64,000 nt of DNA from the NCBI RefSeq assembly GCF_011043775.1, contig NZ_JAAKXY010000004.1, forward strand, positions 62,001-126,000, given 5' to 3'. This document shows, in pieces, positions 33,909-42,214 of the stretch. Origin of the DNA: Natronolimnobius sp. AArcel1 (GTDB lineage Archaea > Halobacteriota > Halobacteria > Halobacteriales > Natrialbaceae). The translations under genes and the position numbers were made by a program. The notes under the pieces were generated by a model. It saw nothing but the letters and a program-made list of their open reading frames with translations. It did no database searches and was not told where the DNA came from. The stretch's first letter is position 1. Every line of letters begins with the position of its first letter.

Positions 33909-34931
33909 ATGGCACACAATGAGACGGCGGTACAGACATCCGCTCGGCGCCGAACGGTCCTCCGTGGCCTCGGTGCAGGCATCCTCGCCGCCACCGGTGC
34001 CGGAACGGCCAGTTCGGTCGCTGCACAGTCCAACGACATCACTGTCCATGACATCCGCGAGTCGCCGGACGCAACGCTTCCCGTCGTCGACGAACTCCTC
34101 GTCTTCGCACACGGGTGGATGGGTAGCAGCGCCGGCCCCGATCAGGCCGCAACACTCGCTGACGTCCTCGCTGCTGCTGGCTACGAGGCCGACGAAACCG
34201 TCGCCTTCGTGTACGACGCGAGCACCCCCGACCCCGACGCGGTACTAGAGGACGCAGCGGATGCCGGCGCTGCACTCGCCGACCTCGTCCAGACCGCCGT
34301 CGATGAGGGCGTCGAGTCGATTCGGCTCGTCGGTCACTCGCTTGGCGGCCGCGTCGTCCTCGAGACGCTCGCGACCCTCGAGGAGGGCTACGTCGTCGAT
34401 ACCGTCGCGCCGCTTGGCATCGCCGCGGACGGCTCGATGGTGACTGCGGGCGGCCACTGGTACGACGGCATCGCGAATCGGGCCGGCGAGGTCCGGAACT
34501 ACCACTCCGAGAACGACGATGTCATCCAGCCGGACTTTGGCAACGGGGACGATACCGCACTCGGAGCCGAAGGCGCGCCGGACGCGGCGGCGACGCCGGA
34601 GACGTACACGGACGTCGACGTTACCGACGCCGTCGAGGACCACGGCGCATACATGAGCAGTTCGGCGTTGGGCCAGGATCTCGCCACGGCGATGACCGAC
34701 GACGAGGGGCCGCCACCGATTGGGGATAGCGCGTCCGCACCGACGGATCCGAACGGCGACGGGCTGTACACCGATATCACCGGCGACGGCGAGACCACCC
34801 ACGACGATGTCGAGACACTGCTTGCGAATCTCGAGGATGACGCCGTCGAGACCAACACCGAGTACTTCGATTTCGCCGACAACGGCACCGTCGGTTTCAG
34901 CGACGTACTCGCCCTAATGAGGGGGATCTAA
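33909..34931 (+). CDS. Secreted alpha/beta-hydrolase with C-terminal dockerin-like module
   Basis: A 340-residue Tat-exported protein: signal SARRRTVLRGLG with a cleavage-like ASSVAAQ. A lipase/esterase-type domain has FAHGWMG and the nucleophile elbow GHSLGG (S144). The C-terminus (about 272-340) holds two calcium-loop repeats (DPNGDGLYTDITGDGETTHDD and FDFADNGTVGFSDV) with the D-x-N-x-D-G pattern of type I dockerins. The same module ends the next gene, whose start is one base past this stop. Start set at ATG 33909; a TATA-like ttaatatt is about 30 nt upstream. The substrate is unknown. Confidence 0.82.
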   Translation: MAHNETAVQTSARRRTVLRGLGAGILAATGAGTASSVAAQSNDITVHDIRESPDATLPVVDELLVFAHGWMGSSAGPDQAATLADVLAAAGYEADETVAFVYDASTPDPDAVLEDAADAGAALADLVQTAVDEGVESIRLVGHSLGGRVVLETLATLEEGYVVDTVAPLGIAADGSMVTAGGHWYDGIANRAGEVRNYHSENDDVIQPDFGNGDDTALGAEGAPDAAATPETYTDVDVTDAVEDHGAYMSSSALGQDLATAMTDDEGPPPIGDSASAPTDPNGDGLYTDITGDGETTHDDVETLLANLEDDAVETNTEYFDFADNGTVGFSDVLALMRGI

Positions 34932-34932
34932 T

Positions 34933-36696
34933 ATGACTGAACCGACTGGAGTTGATGCACCTGATCGACGACGGCTGCTGCAAGCAATCGGTGCCGGAAC
35001 GATTGGTGCAATTGGTGTGGCTGCAACGGGTGTCTCCGCCTCGCCCACGAGCACGAGTAGCGACGACTGGTCCTACGAGAACCCGCTGTACGGTCCGGAC
35101 TTTCCGGACCCGTCGATCTACCGCACCGACGACGGGACTTGGTGGGCGTACGCCTCGAATATGAGCTATACGGATAACGACGACGAGCGATTGGTGCCGA
35201 TCCTTTCCTCGCCGGACCTCGTCGATTGGACGTACGAAGGCGAGGCGTTCGACTCTCGTCCTGGCTGGCTGTACGGCTCGATCTGGGCACCAAACGTCAA
35301 CTACCACGACGGGCAGTGGGTGCTGTTCTATGCGCTCTGGCCACGGGATGACGACGATGATGAGTTGGAACCCGGAATCGGCGTCGCGACATCCGAGACG
35401 CCCGACGGTCCCTTTACGGATCATGGGGAACTGCTCTCGAACTCGGACCATCCCTATCCCGGCAACACCATCGATGCCTACTTCGTCGAACACGAGGGGA
35501 CGCCGTACCTCTTCTGGGCTAACTTCAGGGGCGTTTACGTCGTCGAACTCACCGACGACCTTCAGGAGTTCCAGTCAGAGACGTTCGACCAGATCGCCGG
35601 CGATGCCTACGAAGGCCCAACCATCTTCCAGCGCAACGGCTACTGGTACTTCTTCGGTGCGACCGGCGACTGCTGTGATGGATTCGATAGCACCTACGAG
35701 GTCGAAGTCGGCCGGTCGGAGTCCCTCCTTGGACCGTACTACGACCGGGACGGAACGCCGATGCTCGAGCGCGACGAGTGGAACGACGGCTCGACACACC
35801 TTGGTGACAACGAGCGTTTCGTCGCGCCGGGTCACGGCGATGTCACAGTCGACGACGATGGTACCCACTGGTTCTGCTATCACGCCTACGACACCGAGGG
35901 GCCGGAGCTAGCAGACGACTATGGCTGGCCGCCCGCGAGGCAGTTGTTCATGGATCGCATCTACTGGACCGACGACGACTGGCCGATCATTGGCGGGGAC
36001 GAAACGCCGAGCGTGTCAGCTCCCGCACCGAATCTTGGTCAGCAATCCGCGCCCGTGGCTGATGGCACCTATCGCATCGTCAACGCCGACGGCGGGTCCC
36101 TCGCAGTCGATGGGACTGGCGATGGGGCGAGTGCAGTCGTCACGACGACCGACGACGACGACTCCACGGCCGAGTGGCACGTCTCACGCCTGTCGGGCGG
36201 TGAGTACCTGCTGGAAAACGTTGCGAGTGAACAGGCACTCGAGGTCGAAACCGCCGACACGGACGAGGGAGCCAATGTCCAGCAGTGGCCGTGGCACCGC
36301 CACCCAACCCAACGCTGGTATCTCCATGCGAACGGCGATGGGACGTATCGCCTCGAGAATGCCTGTAGTGGGCACATCGCCGCGCTCGAGGGGGCGAGTT
36401 CGAACGTAGTCCAGTCGGCCTGGACTGGCGATGACGACCAGCGCTGGACGTTCGAGGCGGTCGATACTGACGGACCCGCACCGATTGGGGACAGCGCGTC
36501 CGCGCCGACGGACCCGAACGGTGACGGGCTGTATACCGACATCACTGGTGATGGCGAGACTACCCACGACGACGTAGCCACCCTCTTCGAGCAGCTGCAG
36601 GACGAGACGGTGCAGGACAATGCCGAGTACTTTGACTTCGCTGGGAACGAGGACGTGGGCTTCAGCGACGTGACCGAGTTGCTCCGGCACGTGTAG
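34933..36696 (+). CDS. Secreted GH43 glycosidase (arabinanase-like) with ricin-type lectin and dockerin-like module
   Basis: A 587-residue Tat-exported enzyme (signal DRRRLLQAIGAG). The GH43 five-bladed propeller shows the three acids: D59 (FPDPSIYR), D181 (NTIDAYF) and E227 (YEGPTIF). WAPNVNY and GHGDVTVDDDGTHWFCYHAY are further GH43 marks pointing to arabinanase/xylosidase activity. A beta-trefoil (ricin-type/CBM13-like) domain follows (about 378-515, with QxW-type DDQRW, TQRW), then a C-terminal dockerin-like module (about 520-587) nearly identical to that of the preceding gene. One-base spacing indicates an operon. The natural polysaccharide is unknown. Confidence 0.86.
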   Translation: MTEPTGVDAPDRRRLLQAIGAGTIGAIGVAATGVSASPTSTSSDDWSYENPLYGPDFPDPSIYRTDDGTWWAYASNMSYTDNDDERLVPILSSPDLVDWTYEGEAFDSRPGWLYGSIWAPNVNYHDGQWVLFYALWPRDDDDDELEPGIGVATSETPDGPFTDHGELLSNSDHPYPGNTIDAYFVEHEGTPYLFWANFRGVYVVELTDDLQEFQSETFDQIAGDAYEGPTIFQRNGYWYFFGATGDCCDGFDSTYEVEVGRSESLLGPYYDRDGTPMLERDEWNDGSTHLGDNERFVAPGHGDVTVDDDGTHWFCYHAYDTEGPELADDYGWPPARQLFMDRIYWTDDDWPIIGGDETPSVSAPAPNLGQQSAPVADGTYRIVNADGGSLAVDGTGDGASAVVTTTDDDDSTAEWHVSRLSGGEYLLENVASEQALEVETADTDEGANVQQWPWHRHPTQRWYLHANGDGTYRLENACSGHIAALEGASSNVVQSAWTGDDDQRWTFEAVDTDGPAPIGDSASAPTDPNGDGLYTDITGDGETTHDDVATLFEQLQDETVQDNAEYFDFAGNEDVGFSDVTELLRHV

Positions 36697-36856
36697 TCGG
36701 CTTGGGTATAGTCTCGAGTCTGAAATCGCCGCGTCGGCGGGGCGAATCACGCGCTCGACGTGCTCGAGGGCGGTTGTTCGCTCTCGCTGGTGTGGCGGTG
36801 TGACAGACCGAGGTGGCAAGCGAGGCTGGGCGGTTGGCTGTCGACCGTGACAGCCG

Positions 36857-37180
36857 TTATGGGCCGGCGTAGTAATCACCGGACCGGCCGGCGTGATTCT
36901 GCAGGTGGACCGCGAGCCTCGAGATGGGTTGGCGGCTGGTTTCTCGCCACTCGCCGTCGGCTCGCTCGCGGGTGATCCGCCGCGCGTCGTCGGCGTCCGT
37001 GGCTGGAACGTAGGTGACGCGCTGGCGACGGCCATCCATCGTCGTATACTCGAGGGTGAGTGTGAATTCGGGCGTGGCGGGTGGGTTCTGGCCGCCGTCA
37101 GTTCGAAGCGTTGGGAGTGTGTGCGGGCGATACGACTCTCGAGCGGAGGCTTTATTCTCCGCAGTATCGTGCGATTGCAT
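36857..37180 (-). CDS. Small hypothetical protein
   Basis: A 107-residue frame starting at ATG 37180 (MQSHDTAENKAS). The middle (EFTLTLEYTTMDGRRQRVTYVPATDADDARRITRERADGEWRETSRQPI) reads like a small strand-rich haloarchaeal protein. The rest is low-complexity and the frame could be a chance one, since the composition is not strongly acidic. It lies within the accessory island, between the GH43 gene and the structured element at 37198. Confidence 0.5.
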   Translation of the reverse strand: MQSHDTAENKASARESYRPHTLPTLRTDGGQNPPATPEFTLTLEYTTMDGRRQRVTYVPATDADDARRITRERADGEWRETSRQPISRLAVHLQNHAGRSGDYYAGP

Positions 37181-37197
37181 GCGTCCGTAGCCTGAGT

Positions 37198-37286
37198 ACG
37201 GAAGCCACGCGGGCCGGTGTGGTAGCACCGGGTCCGCAATTCTAACGAACTCGTAACCCACAGAAGTGGGTCTCTCTGGCTTCCGT
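37198..37286. other. 89-nt structured element (three-way junction)
   Basis: A perfect 10-bp outer stem (acggaagcca 37198-37207 with tggcttccgt 37277-37286) encloses two hairpins. The first has stem 37209-37215/37231-37237 plus ggtg/cacc (37216-37219/37226-37229). The second is acccac/gtgggt (37256-37261/37266-37271) with an agaa loop. No T-loop TTCGAA is present, so it is not a standard tRNA. It could be an RNA gene or a small mobile-element end. Confidence 0.55.
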
Positions 37287-37396
37287 TGTTGTCACTCACG
37301 AACGCATGGAACATAAATTTGATCCCGTACAGTATCAGATCTAATGCTGAATAGTATTGAGTCCGGCTATGCCACCCGTAGTTATGATGGCGAAGT

Positions 37397-37681
37397 GTGA
37401 GACTCAGGCCAATGCGCCCGCTGGTATCGTGGATGACGAAATCAGATCCCGCCATCCTCGAGTTCTTTGAGGAAACAGGGATCGCAATGCCACCAGCGGT
37501 AGTTTCGTACAATATACATGGTGTCTCTCACCCGACTGTGAAACGACGGCTTCCCGTTTTGGTTGAACACGAGCTCCTCGAGAAAGTCGATGAAGACCGT
37601 GGGTACTATCGGGTCGCTAACCGCGGCCGTGCCTATCTCAGTGGAGAACTTGAAGCCGACGAATTAGAGCCTGAAAAGTAG
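37397..37681 (+). CDS. PhiH1-repressor-like winged-helix DNA-binding protein
   Basis: A 94-residue protein; the start MRLRPMRPLVSWMT is kept at ATG 37397 because haloviral PhiH1-like regulators often begin with a basic MR(L/R)RP...WMT segment; ATG 37433 is the alternative. The middle forms a winged helix (DPAILEFFEETGIAMPPAVVSYNIHGVSHPTVKRRLPVLVEHELLEKVDEDRGYYRVANRGRAYL). Such proteins are typical of proviruses and integrated elements. It marks the start of an AT-rich stretch in the island. Confidence 0.78.
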   Translation: MRLRPMRPLVSWMTKSDPAILEFFEETGIAMPPAVVSYNIHGVSHPTVKRRLPVLVEHELLEKVDEDRGYYRVANRGRAYLSGELEADELEPEK

Positions 37682-37929
37682 AAATACCAGTATACAAAGA
37701 TCGGGGGTGTCGTGGATGTCGCTGCTGAGACTACTATTTGAAGATTGGTCGCTTGAACTCGGCTGTCACTGTCGGAGACGGCCGGAATTTCGCGATCGAC
37801 TTCTCATTGACTTCTGTCTGACAGTATGATGATCGTATCCTCGAAACCCTGATAGGAGCATGTAGACATCAACAAGTTCTATTCCAACATTGGTTGATTT
37901 TATCACAGTTGCTTCCAGATACTGGCATA

Positions 37930-38646
37930 ATGCAAATACCATTTGAGATATCAGTTCCAGTAATCGCAGGTTTGTCGGGTTTGTCAGGCTCTCTTTTGGG
38001 AGTGTGGTACCAATCAAAAGTAGAGCAACGGAAAGAAAGGCGGGATAACATATATCGCCCCCTCTATGATGAGGTAGATAGAATTGTTCGTAATGGAGAA
38101 CTCCCATATGATGTGAAATCTGGTGAGTTTAGAACCATTTGGTACGATTTCGATGGGTATCAACACCGATTGGTAGAAGGTCATATCGGGGGTAGAATGA
38201 GACAATTAGAGAATCAAATGAAGAGTCTAAATGAGTTTACTCTCATTTTCAGAGATCTCCTTGAAGAAATTCCTAATAGCAGGCTTGCTGGGACAGAAGA
38301 TGGCACAACATTTTTTGTGATAAGAGAAAGTGATGATGAGTACACAGACGATATCATTGTTGAGGCGAATGACTGGATTCGAGTATTCGCACCTGCATTA
38401 GTCTACGCAGAATCACCCGATGAACTTCGGGAAGAGCTTATCGAACTCTCCAAAGAAGAACGCCTGTCATTTTTTATGCACTATGAGAATTGGGACGATG
38501 AAAAACTTGATATTTTGTGGAAGATGGTAAAAGTGGCTGAAAGCAGATGGACATGGGGTGTAAAAGAAACCACTTCCGACTCCTTCAGTTGGACACTGGA
38601 TCATTCTCGTAGCATACGAGACGATATCGAACCTTTGGTTCTATAG
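37930..38646 (+). CDS. AT-rich membrane-anchored protein, unknown function (probably transferred)
   Basis: A 238-residue protein. Start set at ATG 37930 (MQIPFEISVPVIAG); a TTG start at 37894 is possible. One hydrophobic segment (about 6-24) is followed by a charged, mostly helical cytoplasmic-like region (KVEQRKERRDNIYRPLYDEVDRIV). Base composition is visibly poorer in GC than the surrounding genes, codons are A/T-ended, and the protein is less acidic than the neighbours, all pointing to recent transfer. No known domain recognised. A single-TM anchor with a helical body is common in phage-defence effectors, but nothing here proves that. Confidence 0.75.
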   Translation: MQIPFEISVPVIAGLSGLSGSLLGVWYQSKVEQRKERRDNIYRPLYDEVDRIVRNGELPYDVKSGEFRTIWYDFDGYQHRLVEGHIGGRMRQLENQMKSLNEFTLIFRDLLEEIPNSRLAGTEDGTTFFVIRESDDEYTDDIIVEANDWIRVFAPALVYAESPDELREELIELSKEERLSFFMHYENWDDEKLDILWKMVKVAESRWTWGVKETTSDSFSWTLDHSRSIRDDIEPLVL

Positions 38647-38939
38647 CTTTCAAAGTACCTATTTTTGTGTTTTAGCTAGTTTTTCATGCTGAGGCAGTGT
38701 AGAGAACTGTAGTTTTTGGTACTATCCCTTGGAAACACCAATTGGTAGATCTTCCAATTAGACTAACGTGTTATATCTGAAGAATTGTCACTTCCACCTA
38801 ACCAATCCACCTCGAGACACAGCCGACTACCAATTCAAAATCGTTTTGTCCGTCCCGTTCCGAAAGTCGGCATGGCGAGTACGCTCGATAGCACTATTTT
38901 GGACGCAGTTGCGCTGAGACGACAGGAGAGTGACCCCGC
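38647..38939. other. AT-rich intergenic region upstream of guaAB
   Basis: 293 nt with no supported gene. The first part keeps the low-GC character of the preceding gene; the change back to normal composition occurs around 38800, which is probably the right edge of the island. No direct repeat with the left side was recognised. Confidence 0.5.
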
Positions 38940-39857
38940 ATGGTAGAGACAGATACGTTCGTCCCAGAAGCAGTCGCAGAGATCGAAGACGAAATCGGCG
39001 ATGCAAACGCCGTCATCGCCCTCTCGGGCGGCGTCGACTCGAGTGTGGCCGCCGCACTCGCATACGAGTCGATTGGCGACCAGCTCACGCCGGTCTACGT
39101 CGACACCGGCCTGATGCGCAAAGGCGAAACCGACCAGATCGCAGAGACCTTCGACTACATGGAGTCGCTGCGAATCGTCGACGCCAAGGATCGATTCCTC
39201 GAGGCGCTCTCCGGCGTCACGGACCCCGAAGAAAAGCGCAAGATCATCGGCGAGCAGTTCATCCGCGAGTTCGAACGCGAAGCGACGGATGCCGATGCGG
39301 ACTACCTCGTCCAGGGGACGATCTACCCCGACCGCATCGAGAGCGAAGGCGGGATCAAGTCCCACCACAACGTCGGCGGACTCCCCGATGTCGTCGACTT
39401 CGACGGCATCGTCGAACCCGTTCGCGACCTCTACAAGGACGAAGTCCGCGAGGTCGCCCGCCACCTCGGTCTGGACGAACTCGTCGCCGAACGGATGCCG
39501 TTCCCCGGCCCCGGACTCGCCGTGCGCGTCATCGGCGAAGTCACCGACGAGAAACTCGAGGTCGCCCGCGACGCCTGTCACGTCGTCGAGGAGGAACTCG
39601 AGGAGTACGAGCCGTGGCAAGCCCTCGCCGCCGTGATCGGCAAGGCAACCGGTGTCAAAGGCGATAATCGGGTCCACGGCTGGGTCGTCTCCGTGCGCTC
39701 GGTCGAATCGCGTGACGGGATGACCGCCCGTGCCCAGGAAATCGACTGGGAAACGCTCCAGCGCATCCAATCTCGTATTACGGGCCAGAACGACAACGTC
39801 GCCCGCGTCGTCTACGACGTGACGCACAAACCGCCAGCGACCATCGAGTACGAATAA
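38940..39857 (+). CDS. guaAB: GMP synthase, PP-loop ATP pyrophosphatase subunit
   Basis: Converts XMP to GMP together with a separate glutamine amidotransferase subunit. The 305 residues start at ATG 38940 ([12 protein letters not shown]), with the PP-loop SGGVDSS (about 30-36), the IYPDRIES segment, [10 protein letters not shown], and the C-terminal dimerisation domain ([14 protein letters not shown], then PATIEYE). In archaea GuaA is split in this way; no glutaminase partner is in the window. It overlaps the next gene by one base (TAATG). Confidence 0.95.
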   Translation: MVETDTFVPEAVAEIEDEIGDANAVIALSGGVDSSVAAALAYESIGDQLTPVYVDTGLMRKGETDQIAETFDYMESLRIVDAKDRFLEALSGVTDPEEKRKIIGEQFIREFEREATDADADYLVQGTIYPDRIESEGGIKSHHNVGGLPDVVDFDGIVEPVRDLYKDEVREVARHLGLDELVAERMPFPGPGLAVRVIGEVTDEKLEVARDACHVVEEELEEYEPWQALAAVIGKATGVKGDNRVHGWVVSVRSVESRDGMTARAQEIDWETLQRIQSRITGQNDNVARVVYDVTHKPPATIEYE

Positions 39858-40186
39858 TGGCGGTCACGAACGCAGTCGTTGCCGGACCCGACGAGGACGG
39901 CATTACCGACGCACTCGAGGCTGAAGGCGTCGAGGTCGCCCGACTCGAGGGCGTGATTTCGCGCCCACAACTCGAGGAAGCCGGCATCGTCGACTCACAG
40001 CTGTACGTCCTGACGGACGTCTCGCAGGCGACGACGATTCCAATCGTCTGTGATCTCACCGACGACATTCGAACCGTCGTCTACTCGAGTGACTCGAGTC
40101 CCGAGTTCATCAAGGCACAGCTCGATTTCGCGGTTGACCCCAACCTGCTCGAGCCGGCAATCGTTGCCGAAGAGCTGCTCGGGTAA
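39857..40186 (+). CDS. Small protein coupled to guaAB (probable DUF7126)
   Basis: A 109-residue protein starting [15 protein letters not shown] within the stop of guaAB, so translation is coupled. The fold looks Rossmann-like/NAD-domain fragment: VVAGPDEDGITDALEAEGVEVARLEG, then LYVLTDVSQATTIPIVCDL. I recall this family as DUF7126, sometimes misnamed CTP synthetase; that name is from memory. Its stable place after guaAB suggests a role in purine nucleotide metabolism. Confidence 0.75.
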   Translation: MAVTNAVVAGPDEDGITDALEAEGVEVARLEGVISRPQLEEAGIVDSQLYVLTDVSQATTIPIVCDLTDDIRTVVYSSDSSPEFIKAQLDFAVDPNLLEPAIVAEELLG

Positions 40187-40357
40187 GCAGGTGTAACCGG
40201 GCCGATTCGAGTACCGACAAATTTTGTTACCTTCAAGAACGATAATCAGCTATATCGCTAATATGAACCGTCTCAAGCCCGATTTCAGTCTGTTAAATCC
40301 GAGTTAAATCCGGCAGAATTCGGCGTAAGACCGATATACCGTCTCCCCCGTTCAAGT

Positions 40358-40562
40358 AGTTGCCCCGGATAGGAATGGGTGGAGGTCGACGGGCAACCGC
40401 CACAGTGGCACATTGCCTGTTCCCGTGACTTCCAGCAATCCCACCACAGCACCCTTCCCCCCACCATTGCCATACCGTTCCGACGCAGGCTGCTGCACCG
40501 GCCTGCGTCGTTCCTTGCGGTTTTGGCATCCGGGACGTATTTGCGTCCCGGGCTGTTTTACA
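40358..40562 (+). ncRNA. Candidate structured RNA gene, about 200 nt
   Basis: No convincing protein lies in 40187-40598. A TATA-like atata (40334-40338) is followed after about 27 nt by gttgccc (40359-40365), which pairs with gggcaac (40391-40397). Further on are a perfect 10-bp hairpin cgacgcaggc/gcctgcgtcg (40481-40490, 40501-40510) and an 8-bp hairpin ccgggacg/cgtcccgg (40530-40537, 40544-40551), followed by gctgtttta. This has the layout of promoter, structured transcript and terminator. It does not look like tRNA, SRP RNA or RNase P RNA. Strand is inferred from the TATA box and T-run. Confidence 0.5.
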
Positions 40563-40598
40563 CTCGAGAGCAACAGCGCTACACCACGTATCCGGCGC

Positions 40599-41300
40599 TC
40601 ACTCAAGCGTGTCCAAAATCGGAATTTCTGTACGCTGTTCGTCACCCAGTTCGTTCCAGTCAATCCCTGACGGTCGTTCAACATCCGGATTCGTCTCGAG
40701 AACGCGCGCTGGTGTGACGACCAGATCCATGAACACGTCGTGTGGCGAAAACGAAAGCGTCGCGTCGGTGACCTGCATCTCGTGAACTGTCGTGACGGTC
40801 ACCGTCTCGTCGTCGACGAGGTCGAACTCGCGGAGAATTGCATACTCGAGGTCACTGTAACCTTCGCCTTTGCCGACGCGACCGCCATCTGGCGTGACGA
40901 CGACGCTACCGGCGACAATCATATCGACTGGGCCGACCTCGTCGGGATGGACTGGAACGCCGACCTCGGCCGAACCGCCAACCGTTGTCGCGTGATCGAT
41001 ATCGTCAATTTCGTCGGGGTCAAGCCGCAGAAAACACTGTTCCTCACGCAGTCGCGGAACAGCCATGTAGACCGTCTTTCCGGCCCGCAGCGCTGCCCGA
41101 CGAACCGGCAACTGTGGGGCGTCGGGGTTTGCCTTGATCACGTCGGCGCGTTTCCAGGCTGCGGTCTCTGCGAGTCGGTCTGCAGCCTCGTCTGCCCCCG
41201 CAAAATTCGGAATCCGGCCATGTGGCGGGAACGGAAATCGTGCCTCACCGCTGTCCTCGAGGTCGTCCCAGAGTTGCTCGCGGAGTCGCTGTTTGTTCAT
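40599..41300 (-). CDS. 5-formyltetrahydrofolate cyclo-ligase family protein
   Basis: A 233-residue protein; start ATG 41300 (MNKQRLREQLWDDLEDSG). The layout follows the MTHFS-like fold: PFPPHGRIPNF, KANPDAPQLPVR, then a nucleotide-loop-like GGRVGKGEGYSDLEYAIL, which is the family's most characteristic segment. The closest relatives I recall are MTHFSD-like archaeal proteins, so activity on 5-formyl-THF is plausible but not certain. It is convergent with the guaAB unit and the RNA candidate. Confidence 0.82.
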   Translation of the reverse strand: MNKQRLREQLWDDLEDSGEARFPFPPHGRIPNFAGADEAADRLAETAAWKRADVIKANPDAPQLPVRRAALRAGKTVYMAVPRLREEQCFLRLDPDEIDDIDHATTVGGSAEVGVPVHPDEVGPVDMIVAGSVVVTPDGGRVGKGEGYSDLEYAILREFDLVDDETVTVTTVHEMQVTDATLSFSPHDVFMDLVVTPARVLETNPDVERPSGIDWNELGDEQRTEIPILDTLE

Positions 41301-41439
41301 ACCTGTGCTTGGAGCTGGATTCACAATAGTACCAACTGAAACGGTTTACACACTGATCGCCGACCCGTCTGTCGATCAGGTGTGCACTGACTTGCAGTGG
41401 CTCCTTTACGCAATGGCTGGTAGTCGACGGGCCCTCGCA

Positions 41440-42099
41440 TTAGGAGTCGGTGTCAGTCTCACCCGCACGTTCGCTGTCAGTGGTGTCGCTGTCGTCGTCC
41501 GCAAACGCCGGTTCAGCGGCCGACTCAGTCGCTTTCCCGTGCCCTTGAGCGAGCTCGATCAAGTGCCGGGCTTCGGGGAGGATGACCTCCTCGGTCGCCA
41601 GTGTGGTCGCGTCAGCGTTTCCGGGGAGACAAAAAACAGGTTTTCCGTCGGCGACGCCTGCCCGCGTTCGCATTGCAACGACGCGGGAACCAATCCGTTC
41701 TGCGGCGTACATGGTGAACAACTCACGAAAAGCGGTCAGTTCCTTATCGAACAACGGCTCGACGGCTTCGATGACGACGTCGTCGGGTTCGATGCTGGTC
41801 GATCCGGCAGTGATGACGAGATCGACATCGCCTCGCTCGATCAGTCGCAAGACGATAGACTGCACACGATCGTGTTCGGCGGCAACGTGCTCACGCGTCG
41901 TGAGTTCGTAGCCAGACTGCTCGAGTGCGGTCTCGATTGCCGTCCCAGCTGCATCAGAGGCAAGCGACCGGTCCGTCGCGACCGTAATGATACCGACTCC
42001 AAGTGGCTCTGTAGTCGATTCTCCCGCAGGGTCTGTGTCTGTAGCTGGATCAGACTCACCCGTCGACTCAGCGTTCTGCGACGTCTCGGCTCCGGTCAT
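41440..42099 (-). CDS. MoaB/MogA-like molybdopterin-binding protein, variant motif
   Basis: A 219-residue protein (start ATG 42099, MTGAETSQNAES). Long disordered acidic ends flank a MoCF-binding core (about 31-195): PLGVGIITVATDRSL, then DLVITAGSTSIEPDDVVIEAVEPLFDKEL, and DGKPVFCLPGNADA. The family signature T-T-G-G-T-G reads T-A-G-S-T-S here (97-102), so molybdopterin binding or adenylylation may be altered. It is probably a paralogue of MoaB. Single-gene unit divergent from the alcohol dehydrogenase gene. Confidence 0.8.
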   Translation of the reverse strand: MTGAETSQNAESTGESDPATDTDPAGESTTEPLGVGIITVATDRSLASDAAGTAIETALEQSGYELTTREHVAAEHDRVQSIVLRLIERGDVDLVITAGSTSIEPDDVVIEAVEPLFDKELTAFRELFTMYAAERIGSRVVAMRTRAGVADGKPVFCLPGNADATTLATEEVILPEARHLIELAQGHGKATESAAEPAFADDDSDTTDSERAGETDTDS

Positions 42100-42214
42100 A
42101 TCCGGCTTTCGACCGCCGGGCGGAAAACCTTGCCCACCTGCTGCGCGCCACCCGCCTCGGAGTGGTTCGCCGACAGCCCAACTGTTATGGCTCGAGTGGC
42201 CGTCAGTCCCGCGT

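Noticed and set aside
37198-37286. Considered as a tRNA gene because of the outer stem
   Set aside because: No T-loop, no anticodon arm of normal geometry.
36184-37512. 442-codon minus frame overlapping the GH43 gene
   Set aside because: Covers the well-supported GH43 3' half and the structured element; no recognisable domain.
40379-40717. Possible 112-codon protein in the region of the RNA candidate
   Set aside because: Not acidic, no domain, and the segment is better explained by stems and a terminator; it also runs into the convergent cyclo-ligase gene.
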